Origin: Bacteroidales bacterium UBA1181
GTDB lineage: Bacteria > Bacteroidota > Bacteroidia > Bacteroidales > Paludibacteraceae
Length of the DNA stretch: 64,000 nt
Direction: 5' to 3'
Assembly (NCBI GenBank): GCA_002310215.1
Contig: DBYR01000013.1
Location: 111,791 to 175,790 of the forward strand
In this document: piece after piece, positions 17,999 through 28,788 of the stretch
Position numbering within the stretch: the first letter of the stretch is position 1
Layout of the letters: each line of letters starts with the position of its first letter
The notes under the pieces: generated by a model
What the model was told of the DNA's origin: nothing
The model's input: the letters and a program-made list of their open reading frames with translations, nothing else
The model's database searches: none
Position numbers and translations under genes: made by a program

Positions 17999-18541
17999 AT
18001 GGATTTAACGGTCTTTTTTATCATCTTCATTTTTTTCCTATCGGGCTTAGGCTTTATCGCCCACGAGGTGGAGGAGATCCTCACCCAACATGATTGGATG
18101 CAGAGAAACGCAGCGACCCTAAAGCAACGGTTCCCTAAGTTGGAAAAAGAGTTTGACCATCTGCTCACGATGGACACCAAAGCGTTCGCATTTGCCGTGT
18201 TAGAGGAGGCTATCGTAATCGTGCTGGCAATCTACCTACCCCTACACATGAATTGGACAGACATAATACCCATCGGCATTTTCCTCGCATACACCCTGCA
18301 TCTGCTGGTTCATATCATCCAAGGGATTATCTTCCATGGTTATATTCCCGGGTTGGTAACCGCTTGCATAACATTCCCCATTTATGCATACGTCATATAT
18401 TTCTTCATCTCTATATCAAATTACTCCAGTTACACAGATGCCTTCCCGTTTATCTTAGCCGGATTGGCGGGCTCATGCTTCCTCTTGCTGAATCTTTTGT
18501 TCTCCCATTGGATAGGGAAAAAGATCAGTTCGCTTTTCTAG
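17999..18541 (+). CDS. HXXEE-motif integral membrane protein
   Basis: 180 aa with about five hydrophobic segments. The motif HEVEE at about residues 22-26 follows the first membrane helix, and a second Glu pair (VLEEA, about 69-70) and two His in membrane segments (HLLVHIIQG) follow. This matches the HXXEE domain family of unknown function; the conserved acidic and His residues suggest a membrane metal site. It starts 63 bp after the LRR gene and ends 13 bp from the convergent macroglobulin gene. Confidence 0.7.
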   Translation: MDLTVFFIIFIFFLSGLGFIAHEVEEILTQHDWMQRNAATLKQRFPKLEKEFDHLLTMDTKAFAFAVLEEAIVIVLAIYLPLHMNWTDIIPIGIFLAYTLHLLVHIIQGIIFHGYIPGLVTACITFPIYAYVIYFFISISNYSSYTDAFPFILAGLAGSCFLLLNLLFSHWIGKKISSLF

Positions 18542-18554
18542 GAGGGTCCCATCA

Positions 18555-21500
18555 TCACTTATCCACCCGTATCCGTACGCTTCCCGTGTTCGTCAGGAAC
18601 TCAGGGGCATAGAGGCATTGTGCGGAGGTGATTCCGTTGCTGTAGTCGCCCGCATGGGTCACCCAGAGCGGGTACTCGAATACGTAGGTGCCCTTCGCCA
18701 GATGGTCGAAGAAGTAGTACATGGCGGCATCCTTCGGCGACTGGTAGTAGCAGGTGCCTTCGCTGCAACGGTAGCCAGAGAGTTGTTGCGTCGGCTCCAG
18801 GCAGCTGGCCCGCTGGTCCTTCAGGGAGACATAGTCCATGTCGCGGTCGGTGCGCAACGTCACACGCACCACCAGCTTATCGCCCACGGAGAGCTTCGTG
18901 CCCGCCTCGATCGTCTTCAGGATAGGCTTGCCGTTCTCACGCGTCTCCAGCATCACCATCTTTTCCACGTGGAGCGCTGTCTTGTTCTTCAAAACCTTAT
19001 CGATCTCCTCCTCGAACTGCCAGTAGAGCGCACCCCAGGAGATATTGCCGCCCGCCTCGCTCTTCAGCTCCACATGACCCATGGAAGGCTTCACATCGTC
19101 GCCATTGATGTAGTGCGTGAAGTAGCCCGTGCCCGCCTCGGTCTTCTCAGGCTGGACGGTCTCGCCTCCCAGCTTGATGGTCACCTGGTTGTCGTTGGAG
19201 AGCCAGTCGGAACCGCTCAGCAACAGCACGTTCAGGGCATCCACGTTGGCGATCGTGTTGTCCCAGTTCTGCGTACGCTTCTGGTTGAGCAGCCACAGGC
19301 GCATCTCGTCCTGCTCCTGCACCTTAGGGTCCACCACCTCCAACGCCTCCATCAGGCGCGTATGGGCGGAGATCGGGGCTTGGTGCCACAGATAACCGCT
19401 CTCGTTCTTCAGCCAGAACATGCCCATCTCGTCGGTCGTCGTGGAGAACTCACGGATCGACTCCACGATGGTCTTCGCCAGCTCCTTGTCACCGCCCCGA
19501 TAGAAGGCGATGGCGGCCAACGCCCTGCCGTAGAGGGAGAAGTCTTTCCAACGTTTCTTGGCCAATTCGTAGTAGAACGTGAAGGCCTCCTTCGCCTTGG
19601 CGTCCACCTCCACCTCAGGGAAGAGGCTGTGGACTTGGAAGTAGTAGAGTTCGTTCATGCCCACGTAGGCCACCTCCTTGTAATCCTTAGGATGGAGCCT
19701 CTTCAGTTCCTCATACGCATCACGCAACTCACCGTCCAAGAACTGCAGTGAGGAGCGGTACTGCGCCTTCTGCAGGAATGCCTCGTCCACGATGCCCGCC
19801 TTGCGCAGGCGACCAAAATTGTCGAGCACGAAGAGCGTGGTGTGCGTGCTTGGGTAGATATACGGTTCCACGCATTTGAACCAAGTGTATGCGCCGCTTT
19901 CCAGGCGGAACTCCATCAGTTTATCGAACCATAGGCTACACTTGCCATGCAGGTCGTTCATATCGAAGAGCGTGGAGAGGCGTTGCTTCATCTCCGTCTC
20001 GTCCTTCGCCTCCATCACCCACGGCGACTCGTTCAGCAGGACATTCTTCACGTCCTGATTCTTCTCCAGGTTGGAGAGGAGCGTCTGCTTGTCCATGCCC
20101 TGAGACTTCCACATGTTGATCACGTTGAAGATCTTAGGGTTCGACTTCGCGATGTGCTCGGACATCAGGGAAGCGAAGTGGGCTGCGGAATAGCTCACCG
20201 CGTTCTCATGCTCCACCGTCGCCACCGAAGGCAGTGCCTGCACGGCGTACCAGATAGGGTCTTTGGCGAACTCAAGCTTCAGGAAGCGGGAGGAGAGCGT
20301 GTTCGATTTATTGTTCACCAGGTTCTCGAACGTGTATTCCTTCGTCTGGCCGCCCCGCACATAGATAGGCAGGGACTGCGTCAGCACCATACGGTCGGAC
20401 AGGATCGGCAGCAGGGTCTGCTCCGCATCCGAGAAGTCGCCCGCCACGGCGGAGGTGCGCACCAGCACCGCATCCATATCACGGGGCACGTTGAACGAGC
20501 AGGTGACAGCCGTGTTCTTGCCCGCCTCGACGTCGAACTTCGCACGTTCCTTAGCGACCACCTTCTCCGTCACAGGGTCCAGAAGCTCCATGAGGGCGGT
20601 TCCCTTTATCGCAGATTCAGAGAGGTTGATCACCTTAGCGGAGAGCACGCAACGGTCGCCCTTGCGCAGGAAGCGAGGCAGGTTAGGCGAGATCATGAAA
20701 TCCTTTTGGGTCACCATCTGATCGGACATCTGCCCGAAGAAGAGGTCCTTGGTATGCGCCAGAGCCTTAAAGTTCCAGCGGGTGAGGCTCTCCGGCATCT
20801 CGAAGGAGAACTGCACATTACCTTCCTTATCCGTACGGAGCTGAGGGTAGAAGAAGGCGGTCTCGGCGAAGTTCGTGCGGATCTTCGGTTCGTTTGCGTT
20901 TTTCTGTTCCGTAGGGGATTCGATGCTTGCATTTTGGTTGGTGGCCATGTTCATCGGCTCTTCCTCAGCCATCGCCTCTTCCGCTTCATCCATCACAGAA
21001 TTACTAGGGGCCATGGCCATCTTAGGTGCCGCACCCGCACACTTCATCACAGCGTTATCGCTCACACAGAGCGTCGGCATCGCTCCATCATATAGTGCAC
21101 GCATTCTGCGGCGGTATCCTTGCGGCAATTCTATGAATCGGTCGAATGTCCAATACACCCACTCATAAGAGGTCTCCCACGAACGTTCGAGCGAACCCTT
21201 CATCCAATGGCACAGCGGCCAGGAGCCGAAGTGGAACCATCGATTGTACACCGGATAGAACGACCAACCATGGGAAGCAAGCTGGTCCAACGAAGCATCA
21301 TACATGGCCGCCATCACCTCCGAAGCCTTATCCTTCGGCAAAGTGAGCGTCCAGGTCTCCTTCGAGCCCGGCAGCATCTTATTTCGGAAGACAGAGAGTT
21401 TGATAGGCAATGCCTTCGATTCCTGCGCCTTGCGGATGGTGAATTTCGCGGTATGGCAGACCGCCTCATTCACGAGGAAGAACTTAACATGCAAGTTCTC

Positions 21501-24338
21501 CTTGTTCTCCTCCTTCAGGCTAAAGGTGAAATCTTTTATCTCATCATTCAAATCGATCCAACGTCTCTCCACCTCGCCATTCTCGTCATAGACGACCATC
21601 AGGAGGTGGGCATTCTTCAGGGATGAACCCACACGCACCTTGTAGTCCTTACCATACGGCAGCGAGACGTCCTCGACATACTCCTTCCACAAAGGGGTAA
21701 AGACCGGCGGACGTTTTTCATCCTCATGGTAGAGCACCATCTCGTAGGAGGCGGTGACTTCCCTGCCTTTCTCGTCAGTAGCCTTCAGGTTCACCTTATA
21801 GGCGCCGGAAGTCCATTTGCTGGTATCCTCCTTCAGCGAGAAAACACCCGTCGAATCAGACTGTACACTGCCAGTGCAGACCGAAACATCATCCCGCAAT
21901 ACCTCGTACGAGACTTTCACAGACTGGCCTTCGCCATTCAGGTTAGCGATTGTATAACGTTTTTCCGGGAAATCCTTCATCAGCAGACGTTCTTGGGAAC
22001 TGGTGGAGAAGAACAGAGATCGGTCGCCTACCGAGAGATAGAGCGTCGATTCGTGCGTCTCTCCGTTCGCATCCGTCACCTTCGCGTAGACGGAGTATTG
22101 GTAGTAGGACAAATCCGTATCCTCCTCATCTTTCCGCGCCACGAAAGGAATGATGAACGAGCCGTCCTCCTTGACCACGCATTCACCTTCCGTGACCACC
22201 TTGTCCTCCACACGAGGAGAGAATGCCCGCCACCACCATGGACAAGGCCGGCGATCCACATGGTACTCCACCTTGGCGTCGGAGACCGGTGTGCCCAACA
22301 GATAATCCGCATGGCCTTGCACCTGCAGTTCGTCGCCGAAAGAGAAGGTGCCCTTAGGACGAGTCATCTTCACTTCGAAGGTTGGGCGTTTGTACTCTTC
22401 AACCTTGACATATTCCTGATCATCACCGAGGTCGATCGTATAAGTGCCCGACAATCCCCCTGCGGGCAACACAAAAGAGGAGGCGACCGAGCCAAACTCA
22501 TTGGTCTTCAGCGTCTGTGTGGCGATCTCCTGATGGTTCGCGTCATACAAGGTTGCCTTCACTTCGTGATCCGGAAGGACAGAGACTTTCCTATTAGACA
22601 AAACATAATAAATCGCCTTAAAGTAAATCGTTTGGGAAGGACGATAGATGGATCGATCCGTAAAGATGGCACAGTACGTTCCCTTGTTACTGGAGACCTT
22701 TCGTTCATTCGAGTAAGATAACCTATAGAGGCTATAGACATCTGGGGAAAGGAAAATATCCTTGCCATCCTCGAAGTAGGTGCCCACAAAACTATTGTTG
22801 TTCTTGAACCGAACGGTCGCGAAACCGGACTTGTCCGTTGAGGCCTCTGTCACAAGCTGTGCGGCATGTTTCGTCGTCTGCGACCTTTGTCCATACACAT
22901 GCAGCTTCACATCCGACTTCGGGGCACCACTTTTTGCATCCACGACGACATATTCCTTTACCGACAACTCATTATTCGCATTCCAAGGTTGCAGGAAGTA
23001 AAGGTCGGAGACCTCAAAATCCATATAGACATCCGCGTCGGAGGCTAGTTCGATACGATAGATTCCGTATGGCAAAGGAGGCAGTTCAACCACCGTATCA
23101 CGTTGCACACAATAGTTCGTCTTAGGCAAATCGTAGGAGAGAGACTGCTCAGGGAAATTCTTGTCCTTCCTAATCTCCTTCATGTTATTTTTGTAATAAC
23201 AGTGGTAATCATACGTGAAGTCCACATCCAAGCGATAGAGCTTCAGTTGGACACGCTCCTTGTTCGCATAGCCAATCTTCAGCCTCAACTTATCTGAGGA
23301 GTGCACCTTCTCATTCTCCACCGAAACATGGACAACAGGATGGGTCAGCTTATCGAGAATAACCTTCAAACTGTTGATTTTCTTGTGCTTAGGAAACGCT
23401 TTGATACCCTCTTCACAGATATCCTTCAAGCGTTGCGGCAGGTTTGAATTCTCGGGCAAAGATTCCAGCGAGACATCCCGTTTCAGTTCCTCGCAGAGTG
23501 CGGTACGTACCAATATGGAGGAGCGGTCATTCTTCACCTCTTTCAGCAGAGCCTCCAATTTCGAGATATACGGAGAGCGGTCTTTTTTCCCCTCATACTG
23601 GAAATGCCAAAGCTTCAAATTCGCCTTCACGTAGGCGTCACGCTCCTTGTCGTTCGCATGGAACGCCACACACTCCGTCAGGAACTTCTCCCTCTCCTCG
23701 GCGGTAGTGATATTCTCCACTTCGTATCGGTTCTCCAGCAAGTCGTAGAGGAACAAATCATATAACGTAGGGCAATAGATGCGGCTGTCTTCGCCCTTCT
23801 CCAGAATGGCTTCATAGTCGATGGCAAGGGTCGTTTTCAGTTTCTCGTTGGAGAGAGCCTCCAACGTGTAGGCACGGATTGTGTCGATGAAAATACGGGA
23901 AGTCCACTCCGCGATGTCCTCCGGCACATAGTTCCCAAGGTTTGTCCGTCGGTTGATGGCGAAAGCATCATCCTGGTAATATTTCAGATAGAGTTTCCCG
24001 ATCATGTATGTGGCGACCGAGCGGGCGACATCATCCTTCGTCTGCTGCTGGAACTGCTTCATCTCCTCCAGGCATTTCGTAAATGCACCCTCCTCAATGT
24101 AGTTCTTCGCATTGCCCCGTTCGATGATGCAACGTATCTGTTGGGGAGCGTTCCCCTCCGCTTTCGCATGTTTCTCGATAGAATTGACCTTGGAGAGCGC
24201 CGTCTTAGGATTGGTATTCAACTGTTCGTCCACCGCCTTCCACTCCTTGGCGTAGTCAAAAGAAGAAAATAGTCCCCACATAAACACTAAACTGATTATC
24301 GTTAAACAAAAAGATCCTCTTCTCATAATGTTAGACAT
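18555..24338 (-). CDS. Alpha-2-macroglobulin-like protein lacking the thioester motif
   Basis: 1927 aa. Signal sequence at the N-terminus (an internal ATG at 24326 is the likelier start: MRRGSFCLTIISLVFMWGLF). A helical N-terminal region (about 30-330) comes before macroglobulin domains, including the MG2 segment CAIFTDRSIYRPSQTIYFKAI (about 560-580). The A2M core begins FAETAFFYPQLRTDKEGN (about 1165), and an alpha-helical toroid-like region follows. Where thioester-bearing relatives have CxEQ, this protein reads TVEHENAVSYSAAHF (about 1370), with neither Cys nor Gln of the thioester. A Met/Ala/Glu-rich bait-like stretch (MAMAPSNSVMDEAEEAMAEEEPMNM region) precedes the A2M core. It probably traps proteases at the periplasm or surface without covalent coupling. 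It complements the serpins in the same window (inference). Confidence 0.85.
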   Translation of the reverse strand: MSNIMRRGSFCLTIISLVFMWGLFSSFDYAKEWKAVDEQLNTNPKTALSKVNSIEKHAKAEGNAPQQIRCIIERGNAKNYIEEGAFTKCLEEMKQFQQQTKDDVARSVATYMIGKLYLKYYQDDAFAINRRTNLGNYVPEDIAEWTSRIFIDTIRAYTLEALSNEKLKTTLAIDYEAILEKGEDSRIYCPTLYDLFLYDLLENRYEVENITTAEEREKFLTECVAFHANDKERDAYVKANLKLWHFQYEGKKDRSPYISKLEALLKEVKNDRSSILVRTALCEELKRDVSLESLPENSNLPQRLKDICEEGIKAFPKHKKINSLKVILDKLTHPVVHVSVENEKVHSSDKLRLKIGYANKERVQLKLYRLDVDFTYDYHCYYKNNMKEIRKDKNFPEQSLSYDLPKTNYCVQRDTVVELPPLPYGIYRIELASDADVYMDFEVSDLYFLQPWNANNELSVKEYVVVDAKSGAPKSDVKLHVYGQRSQTTKHAAQLVTEASTDKSGFATVRFKNNNSFVGTYFEDGKDIFLSPDVYSLYRLSYSNERKVSSNKGTYCAIFTDRSIYRPSQTIYFKAIYYVLSNRKVSVLPDHEVKATLYDANHQEIATQTLKTNEFGSVASSFVLPAGGLSGTYTIDLGDDQEYVKVEEYKRPTFEVKMTRPKGTFSFGDELQVQGHADYLLGTPVSDAKVEYHVDRRPCPWWWRAFSPRVEDKVVTEGECVVKEDGSFIIPFVARKDEEDTDLSYYQYSVYAKVTDANGETHESTLYLSVGDRSLFFSTSSQERLLMKDFPEKRYTIANLNGEGQSVKVSYEVLRDDVSVCTGSVQSDSTGVFSLKEDTSKWTSGAYKVNLKATDEKGREVTASYEMVLYHEDEKRPPVFTPLWKEYVEDVSLPYGKDYKVRVGSSLKNAHLLMVVYDENGEVERRWIDLNDEIKDFTFSLKEENKENLHVKFFLVNEAVCHTAKFTIRKAQESKALPIKLSVFRNKMLPGSKETWTLTLPKDKASEVMAAMYDASLDQLASHGWSFYPVYNRWFHFGSWPLCHWMKGSLERSWETSYEWVYWTFDRFIELPQGYRRRMRALYDGAMPTLCVSDNAVMKCAGAAPKMAMAPSNSVMDEAEEAMAEEEPMNMATNQNASIESPTEQKNANEPKIRTNFAETAFFYPQLRTDKEGNVQFSFEMPESLTRWNFKALAHTKDLFFGQMSDQMVTQKDFMISPNLPRFLRKGDRCVLSAKVINLSESAIKGTALMELLDPVTEKVVAKERAKFDVEAGKNTAVTCSFNVPRDMDAVLVRTSAVAGDFSDAEQTLLPILSDRMVLTQSLPIYVRGGQTKEYTFENLVNNKSNTLSSRFLKLEFAKDPIWYAVQALPSVATVEHENAVSYSAAHFASLMSEHIAKSNPKIFNVINMWKSQGMDKQTLLSNLEKNQDVKNVLLNESPWVMEAKDETEMKQRLSTLFDMNDLHGKCSLWFDKLMEFRLESGAYTWFKCVEPYIYPSTHTTLFVLDNFGRLRKAGIVDEAFLQKAQYRSSLQFLDGELRDAYEELKRLHPKDYKEVAYVGMNELYYFQVHSLFPEVEVDAKAKEAFTFYYELAKKRWKDFSLYGRALAAIAFYRGGDKELAKTIVESIREFSTTTDEMGMFWLKNESGYLWHQAPISAHTRLMEALEVVDPKVQEQDEMRLWLLNQKRTQNWDNTIANVDALNVLLLSGSDWLSNDNQVTIKLGGETVQPEKTEAGTGYFTHYINGDDVKPSMGHVELKSEAGGNISWGALYWQFEEEIDKVLKNKTALHVEKMVMLETRENGKPILKTIEAGTKLSVGDKLVVRVTLRTDRDMDYVSLKDQRASCLEPTQQLSGYRCSEGTCYYQSPKDAAMYYFFDHLAKGTYVFEYPLWVTHAGDYSNGITSAQCLYAPEFLTNTGSVRIRVDK

Positions 24339-24688
24339 TTTATCGATCTAAGATAAGAAAAAAAGTCATACGAAGCACCCCGAACAAGGTATAAATCCAT
24401 AAAAGTATATGCTCCTCTCATCCGAATCCCCCCGAAGAAAGGTTATGTAATGTAATATGGAATTGTTTCCACATCATCAAATTATCACAATTTGTTGTAT
24501 GGTTGCGAACTAAAATGTAATTGAATGCTTATCATATCGAATATAATCCTGATTTTGTGCTATCGGATTAATTTATGGGTGGGTATCATTCATACAATAC
24601 GCATATTTACCCGTATTATCCGCGGGTTTACACCTGTACCTGCGTTAACCCATGATTCACAATGTATGGATATGCGGATATGTGAATT
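24339..24688. other. 350-bp gap between the macroglobulin and GH51 genes
   Basis: Very AT-rich spacer on the promoter side of the macroglobulin gene and the 3' side of the GH51 gene. A weak ACCCG/CGGGT hairpin lies near 24610-24630. I see no convincing TAnnTTTG box on the minus strand and no coding sequence. Confidence 0.4.
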
Positions 24689-27600
24689 TTACTTCACCAA
24701 CACCTTTCCCCCCTTGATGATATACACTCCCTTAGGCATGTCCTCTAAATTTTCAGGGCTTTCGCGCACGAAACGTCCCTGGAGATCATAGACACAGTCG
24801 CTGCCGGAAGGGTCGGAACTGATGTCTTCCACGCCTGTCGTGCCTCCCACATAGCGGAGCTGGAAGTGGTCGTAAGCTACCCAGTCGGCGGAGACGATCG
24901 CTTGCTTGCGAAGGCCCAACCGTATAGTCTTTCCCTCGTTGAGGTCAATGCTCACGGAGACGGACGCATAGGCGCTTGCGTCATTGAGCGCGGAAGAGGC
25001 TTGTTTGAGGTTGTCAGGGTAGGTATAAGGGTTGTACGTGTAGGCGGAAGAACTGAACAGATTAGGCACTGTGGTGGCGACATCGTTCATATAGAGTTGT
25101 GCGTTTTGTGTCGAACTGGCGTTGCTCCGCCATGCTTGATAGCCTGCTTCGATCGAGCCGGCTCGATAGAAGGCTTTGCACGTGAGGGTGTAGGTGCCTG
25201 CCGGAAGTCCTTGGAGCTCCTGCCAGATATCAAACGGACGGGAGAACTGTTCCGCCGTCTCGTTGGCATAGCCATTGTAGGCGACACTGAGGTCCGCTCC
25301 CTGCCATCCCACGTTGTAGCGTGTGAAGGAACTGTTGGTGATGAGGAAGGTGAGGTTGGCTGGCCGACCGCTTCGTGCAAGTGCCAACTGACCCTGCTGA
25401 TAAGTGGTTACCGCTTCCTTCAAGGACTCGTATGCGTTATTGATTGCGGAGGCGGAGGAACTTGACGAGTTGAGGACTCGTGACGCCGAATTGTATGCCT
25501 GCTTGAGATTATCATCCCCGCAGTCGTTGACATAGTTCTTCACCTCTTTCACTAAGTTCTTGAAGTCTTGACGCTCGGCATCAGGATTCTTGTAGTCGGT
25601 GTACTCCATGGCCGTTGCGCATCGTCCCAGCTCCATCACCTGCTCGGCTGAGAGGGCGGTGTCGAAGATGAGGAAGTCATCGAACAGGGCATTCTCCATG
25701 ATGGCGTCGGAGGTGAATGGCGAGTGACCGATGGTGAAACGTGTGATATCGTTGATGAACGATGATGGTTTAACCGTCATGTTCACTTCGTTTTTGAGGT
25801 GACCATCGACATAGATGCGACCGACGTTGCCCTGTTGCGTGTAGGTGATGTTATGCCAGTCGCCGATGCTGACACCAGCGTATGAGTGCGCTCCCTCGGT
25901 GCTTCCTCCCTTGATTTCGTAGTACCAATCGCTGTTACCTCCCTTGTTGACAAGTCCGATGTAGTGATCGGTGCCCTGTTCCATAGAGTATGCCCAGCAG
26001 AATTTGCCCGTATTGTTTCCGACACGTTGCAACATATTGATACTGATGGTATAATCCTTTACAGTAGCGAACGTCTGTTTGGCGGCGGCCACAGGTATGT
26101 TCATATAACTGCCTTCGCCCTTACCGCCCGTAGCGAGCACATGGTTACCATCGTCGAGGGTGATGATGGAGGCCTTCCCCATCAGTTCGCAGGTGTAGGT
26201 TTCGCTATCGTCTATGGCTTTCCCCTTTTCGAAGGTAAAGCTCAGAACAGGCTCTGGCAGAGGGTCTGGCTGTGGCGGTGTGACATTATTGACCTGCAGA
26301 CGTATTACGCCTACGGAGTAAGCAGGACATGTATAGGCTATCGTGTTATCGCTCTCGACGGAGAGTTGTTGTGTGCGAGGCACGATGCGTTTAGGATTCG
26401 AGGTGGTGTTCTCATCAGTGCCTCTGGAGGCGGAGAGGATTTCCGCTTCAGCCGTCTCGGCGTGGCCACCCGTGAGGGCAAGCGTCACATTCCTTTGGGT
26501 ACCGGATGGATTGACTATCTTAACGTACATCATGCCAGTCTCATCGTCGATGCTGGCCGAGGTGTAAACGGTACGGGCACCGTATGTGCGGAGAGTGGCT
26601 TCGATGATCACCTCACCATCGAGATAGCAACGCACATGTTGACCCTCCTTTTGGATACGGATGGTGTAATCCTTCCCTGTGGTAAGTGTTCCGGCCTTTT
26701 CTCCGAGAACGCTCTTGAAACCGTTCTGGCACTGCTCCACGGCATGTTTCGAATTGCTCCACCCACCGAGGTTGAGCCATGCATAGTTGTTTTCATCAAT
26801 GTAATTGAAGATGATGAGGAACCCTTCCGAACCGCTTTGCTTCGTGGCGTGAACTGTCATGTCGAGGTTGGTCAGGTCATAGACGTTCTTCAGCCAGCAG
26901 CGGACATCCGTCTGTGAGGCGTTGGTCTGCTTGAACGTACCATTGCTGATGCTCCATGAACCTTGCGACGTTGACCAGTCTGACGAGGCCGTTCTATTGC
27001 CCGTGATGACCGTGCCATCCGCAATCTTCGCCTGTAGGTCGGTGAAGGTGGCGGCGGTGGACCATGTGGCGAAACCGATGGAGCCTTGGTTGGCGTTGAG
27101 GTTGGTGCCATTGTTCTTCTCCGTCCAGCGGATATTCTGTTTGCCTATGTTGTTTGAGAACATTTTTTGGACGTGGTACGAAGGCGTGCCGTAGCTCATA
27201 GAACTGTTGAAACGTATCATATCGGGACGCCAGTTGAAGTTATCCTCATGGGTGAAAATCGGCGCGTAGCTCATCATCCTGACCGCCTCACTATTGTTCT
27301 CGCAACCCTGCATGAAGACAGCTTCACCAATGGCTGCGTTCATGTTTCCAAGCGTTCCGTAGTCCTTCGTCACGGCATATTCGCCCACATAGATATGGGT
27401 CGTGGATTTGGACTGGTTGTCATAACGTCCGTATTGGCTGATGAAGAATTCAGGGGATTCGTAGTAGTGCTCATCCTTCAGTTCCACAGGTTCTGTGATG
27501 TCGTCGAACAAGTAGCTGTCGGCGATGAGGTGCAGATTGGGCCAACGAGTCTTGATGGCATGGTAGAACTGCATATAACGTTTCATGTAGTCGTTACGGT

Positions 27601-28720
27601 TGAGCATGAACTCCTGCTCATTACCGATCTCCAAATATTTCAGGTTGAATGGCTCCGGGTGACCGTTCTGGGCACGCAGGCGTCCATAATAGGTATCGGT
27701 GCTTCCGTTGGCATACTCGATAGCATCGAGGGCCTCTTGGATGAAGGGGTCGATGTCGTTTTCATCCACCCTCCAATCGTGTCCGATACCCATGTTCACC
27801 ACAAACATAGCGTTGGCGCCGAGGTCTTTGGCCAATTCGAGGTATTCGTGGTAACCCTGTCCGTCGGTCACCTTATAATCCCAGTTGCGGTTCACGTGGC
27901 CCGGACGCTCCTCGATCGGTCCGATGGTTTTCTTCCACTCAAAACGGTTGGTTTGTCCGTCGCCCCACGATCCCTCGATGTAGCAGCCACCCGGGAAACG
28001 CATGAAACGAGGGTGCATGTCGGCCAGCATCTGAGCCAGATCGGGACGGCAACCGTTTTTGCGGCCCTTGAACGTAGGAGGGAACAGACTGACGACATCC
28101 AGGAAGATGACCCCTCTCTTATCTCCCTTCAGAGCCAGGTAACCATGGGCATCCGAACCCGTGGCAGTGATTTTGGCGGTATATTTCTGCCATTCCTGAG
28201 TAGCCTTGACGCTGATGGTCGCGCGACCTAAGTTTTGTCCATTACCATTTTGCAGTTCAGCAACGATATTACCATTGTAGCTATCCTCGGCACGGAGCCA
28301 GAAGGAGAGGTCATATTCACGACCGTTGACGACGTTGATGCCCCAATACCCCTCGTTGCGCACGCCAGCATTGTCAGATTTCAGGTTAACTTTCAGTGCA
28401 CGCAACTGAACAGCGTTGAGCAGTTTATCCGTCGTAAGGCTCATCTCCGCATTCCCCACGGAGCTCCAGCCAATAAGTTTGCTCATATCCTCCTCGAAAG
28501 ATCGGTTACGAACCAGTTCGGCATAGAGTCCGCCGTCACCCGCATGGTTAATCTCCTCGTAGAAGATACCGTAGTGATCTTCCGTAACGAGGTCGCCACG
28601 GTTGTTCAGGTCAAATTTAAGTTCTATCTGTGCCTGCACCGATGTAACGCATAGAGCCAGAAGGAAGAGAGACATGAATCGATGTCCCGTATGTATGATT
28701 TCAGAAAGAGGATGTCTCAT
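24689..28720 (-). CDS. Multidomain GH51 alpha-L-arabinofuranosidase, secreted
   Basis: 1343 aa. N-terminal signal (alternative start at the internal Met16, MSLFLLALCVTSVQA). A GH51 opening strand (HYGIFYEEINHAGDGGLYAELV) comes before an inserted carbohydrate-binding module-like segment (about 105-215). The GH51 barrel then runs from RFMRFPGGCYIEG onward, with acid/base Glu in EIGNEQEF (about 366) and nucleophile Glu in YVGEYAV (about 443). Next come a beta-sandwich insert (about 590-720, DW..SQGSWSI), a LamG/concanavalin-like domain (about 830-1035), a helical FIVAR-like linker (about 1050-1110) and a beta domain (about 1120-1290). The end, VYDLQGRFV..PKGVYIIKGGKVLVK, is a Prevotella-type C-terminal export/anchoring motif. 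It removes arabinose side chains from arabinoxylan or arabinan. Key catalytic residues are intact. Confidence 0.88.
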   Translation of the reverse strand: MRHPLSEIIHTGHRFMSLFLLALCVTSVQAQIELKFDLNNRGDLVTEDHYGIFYEEINHAGDGGLYAELVRNRSFEEDMSKLIGWSSVGNAEMSLTTDKLLNAVQLRALKVNLKSDNAGVRNEGYWGINVVNGREYDLSFWLRAEDSYNGNIVAELQNGNGQNLGRATISVKATQEWQKYTAKITATGSDAHGYLALKGDKRGVIFLDVVSLFPPTFKGRKNGCRPDLAQMLADMHPRFMRFPGGCYIEGSWGDGQTNRFEWKKTIGPIEERPGHVNRNWDYKVTDGQGYHEYLELAKDLGANAMFVVNMGIGHDWRVDENDIDPFIQEALDAIEYANGSTDTYYGRLRAQNGHPEPFNLKYLEIGNEQEFMLNRNDYMKRYMQFYHAIKTRWPNLHLIADSYLFDDITEPVELKDEHYYESPEFFISQYGRYDNQSKSTTHIYVGEYAVTKDYGTLGNMNAAIGEAVFMQGCENNSEAVRMMSYAPIFTHEDNFNWRPDMIRFNSSMSYGTPSYHVQKMFSNNIGKQNIRWTEKNNGTNLNANQGSIGFATWSTAATFTDLQAKIADGTVITGNRTASSDWSTSQGSWSISNGTFKQTNASQTDVRCWLKNVYDLTNLDMTVHATKQSGSEGFLIIFNYIDENNYAWLNLGGWSNSKHAVEQCQNGFKSVLGEKAGTLTTGKDYTIRIQKEGQHVRCYLDGEVIIEATLRTYGARTVYTSASIDDETGMMYVKIVNPSGTQRNVTLALTGGHAETAEAEILSASRGTDENTTSNPKRIVPRTQQLSVESDNTIAYTCPAYSVGVIRLQVNNVTPPQPDPLPEPVLSFTFEKGKAIDDSETYTCELMGKASIITLDDGNHVLATGGKGEGSYMNIPVAAAKQTFATVKDYTISINMLQRVGNNTGKFCWAYSMEQGTDHYIGLVNKGGNSDWYYEIKGGSTEGAHSYAGVSIGDWHNITYTQQGNVGRIYVDGHLKNEVNMTVKPSSFINDITRFTIGHSPFTSDAIMENALFDDFLIFDTALSAEQVMELGRCATAMEYTDYKNPDAERQDFKNLVKEVKNYVNDCGDDNLKQAYNSASRVLNSSSSSASAINNAYESLKEAVTTYQQGQLALARSGRPANLTFLITNSSFTRYNVGWQGADLSVAYNGYANETAEQFSRPFDIWQELQGLPAGTYTLTCKAFYRAGSIEAGYQAWRSNASSTQNAQLYMNDVATTVPNLFSSSAYTYNPYTYPDNLKQASSALNDASAYASVSVSIDLNEGKTIRLGLRKQAIVSADWVAYDHFQLRYVGGTTGVEDISSDPSGSDCVYDLQGRFVRESPENLEDMPKGVYIIKGGKVLVK

Positions 28721-28788
28721 TTATTTTTTTGTTTATTTCGTGGGATTCTCGGATATGTTACGTCGGGATGCAACGCATTGTGTTTGCC

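Noticed and set aside
19947..21095. Several plus-strand open frames of 160-380 codons within the macroglobulin gene
   Set aside because: Arg/His/Leu-rich shadow translations of a gene with recognisable A2M domains on the other strand.
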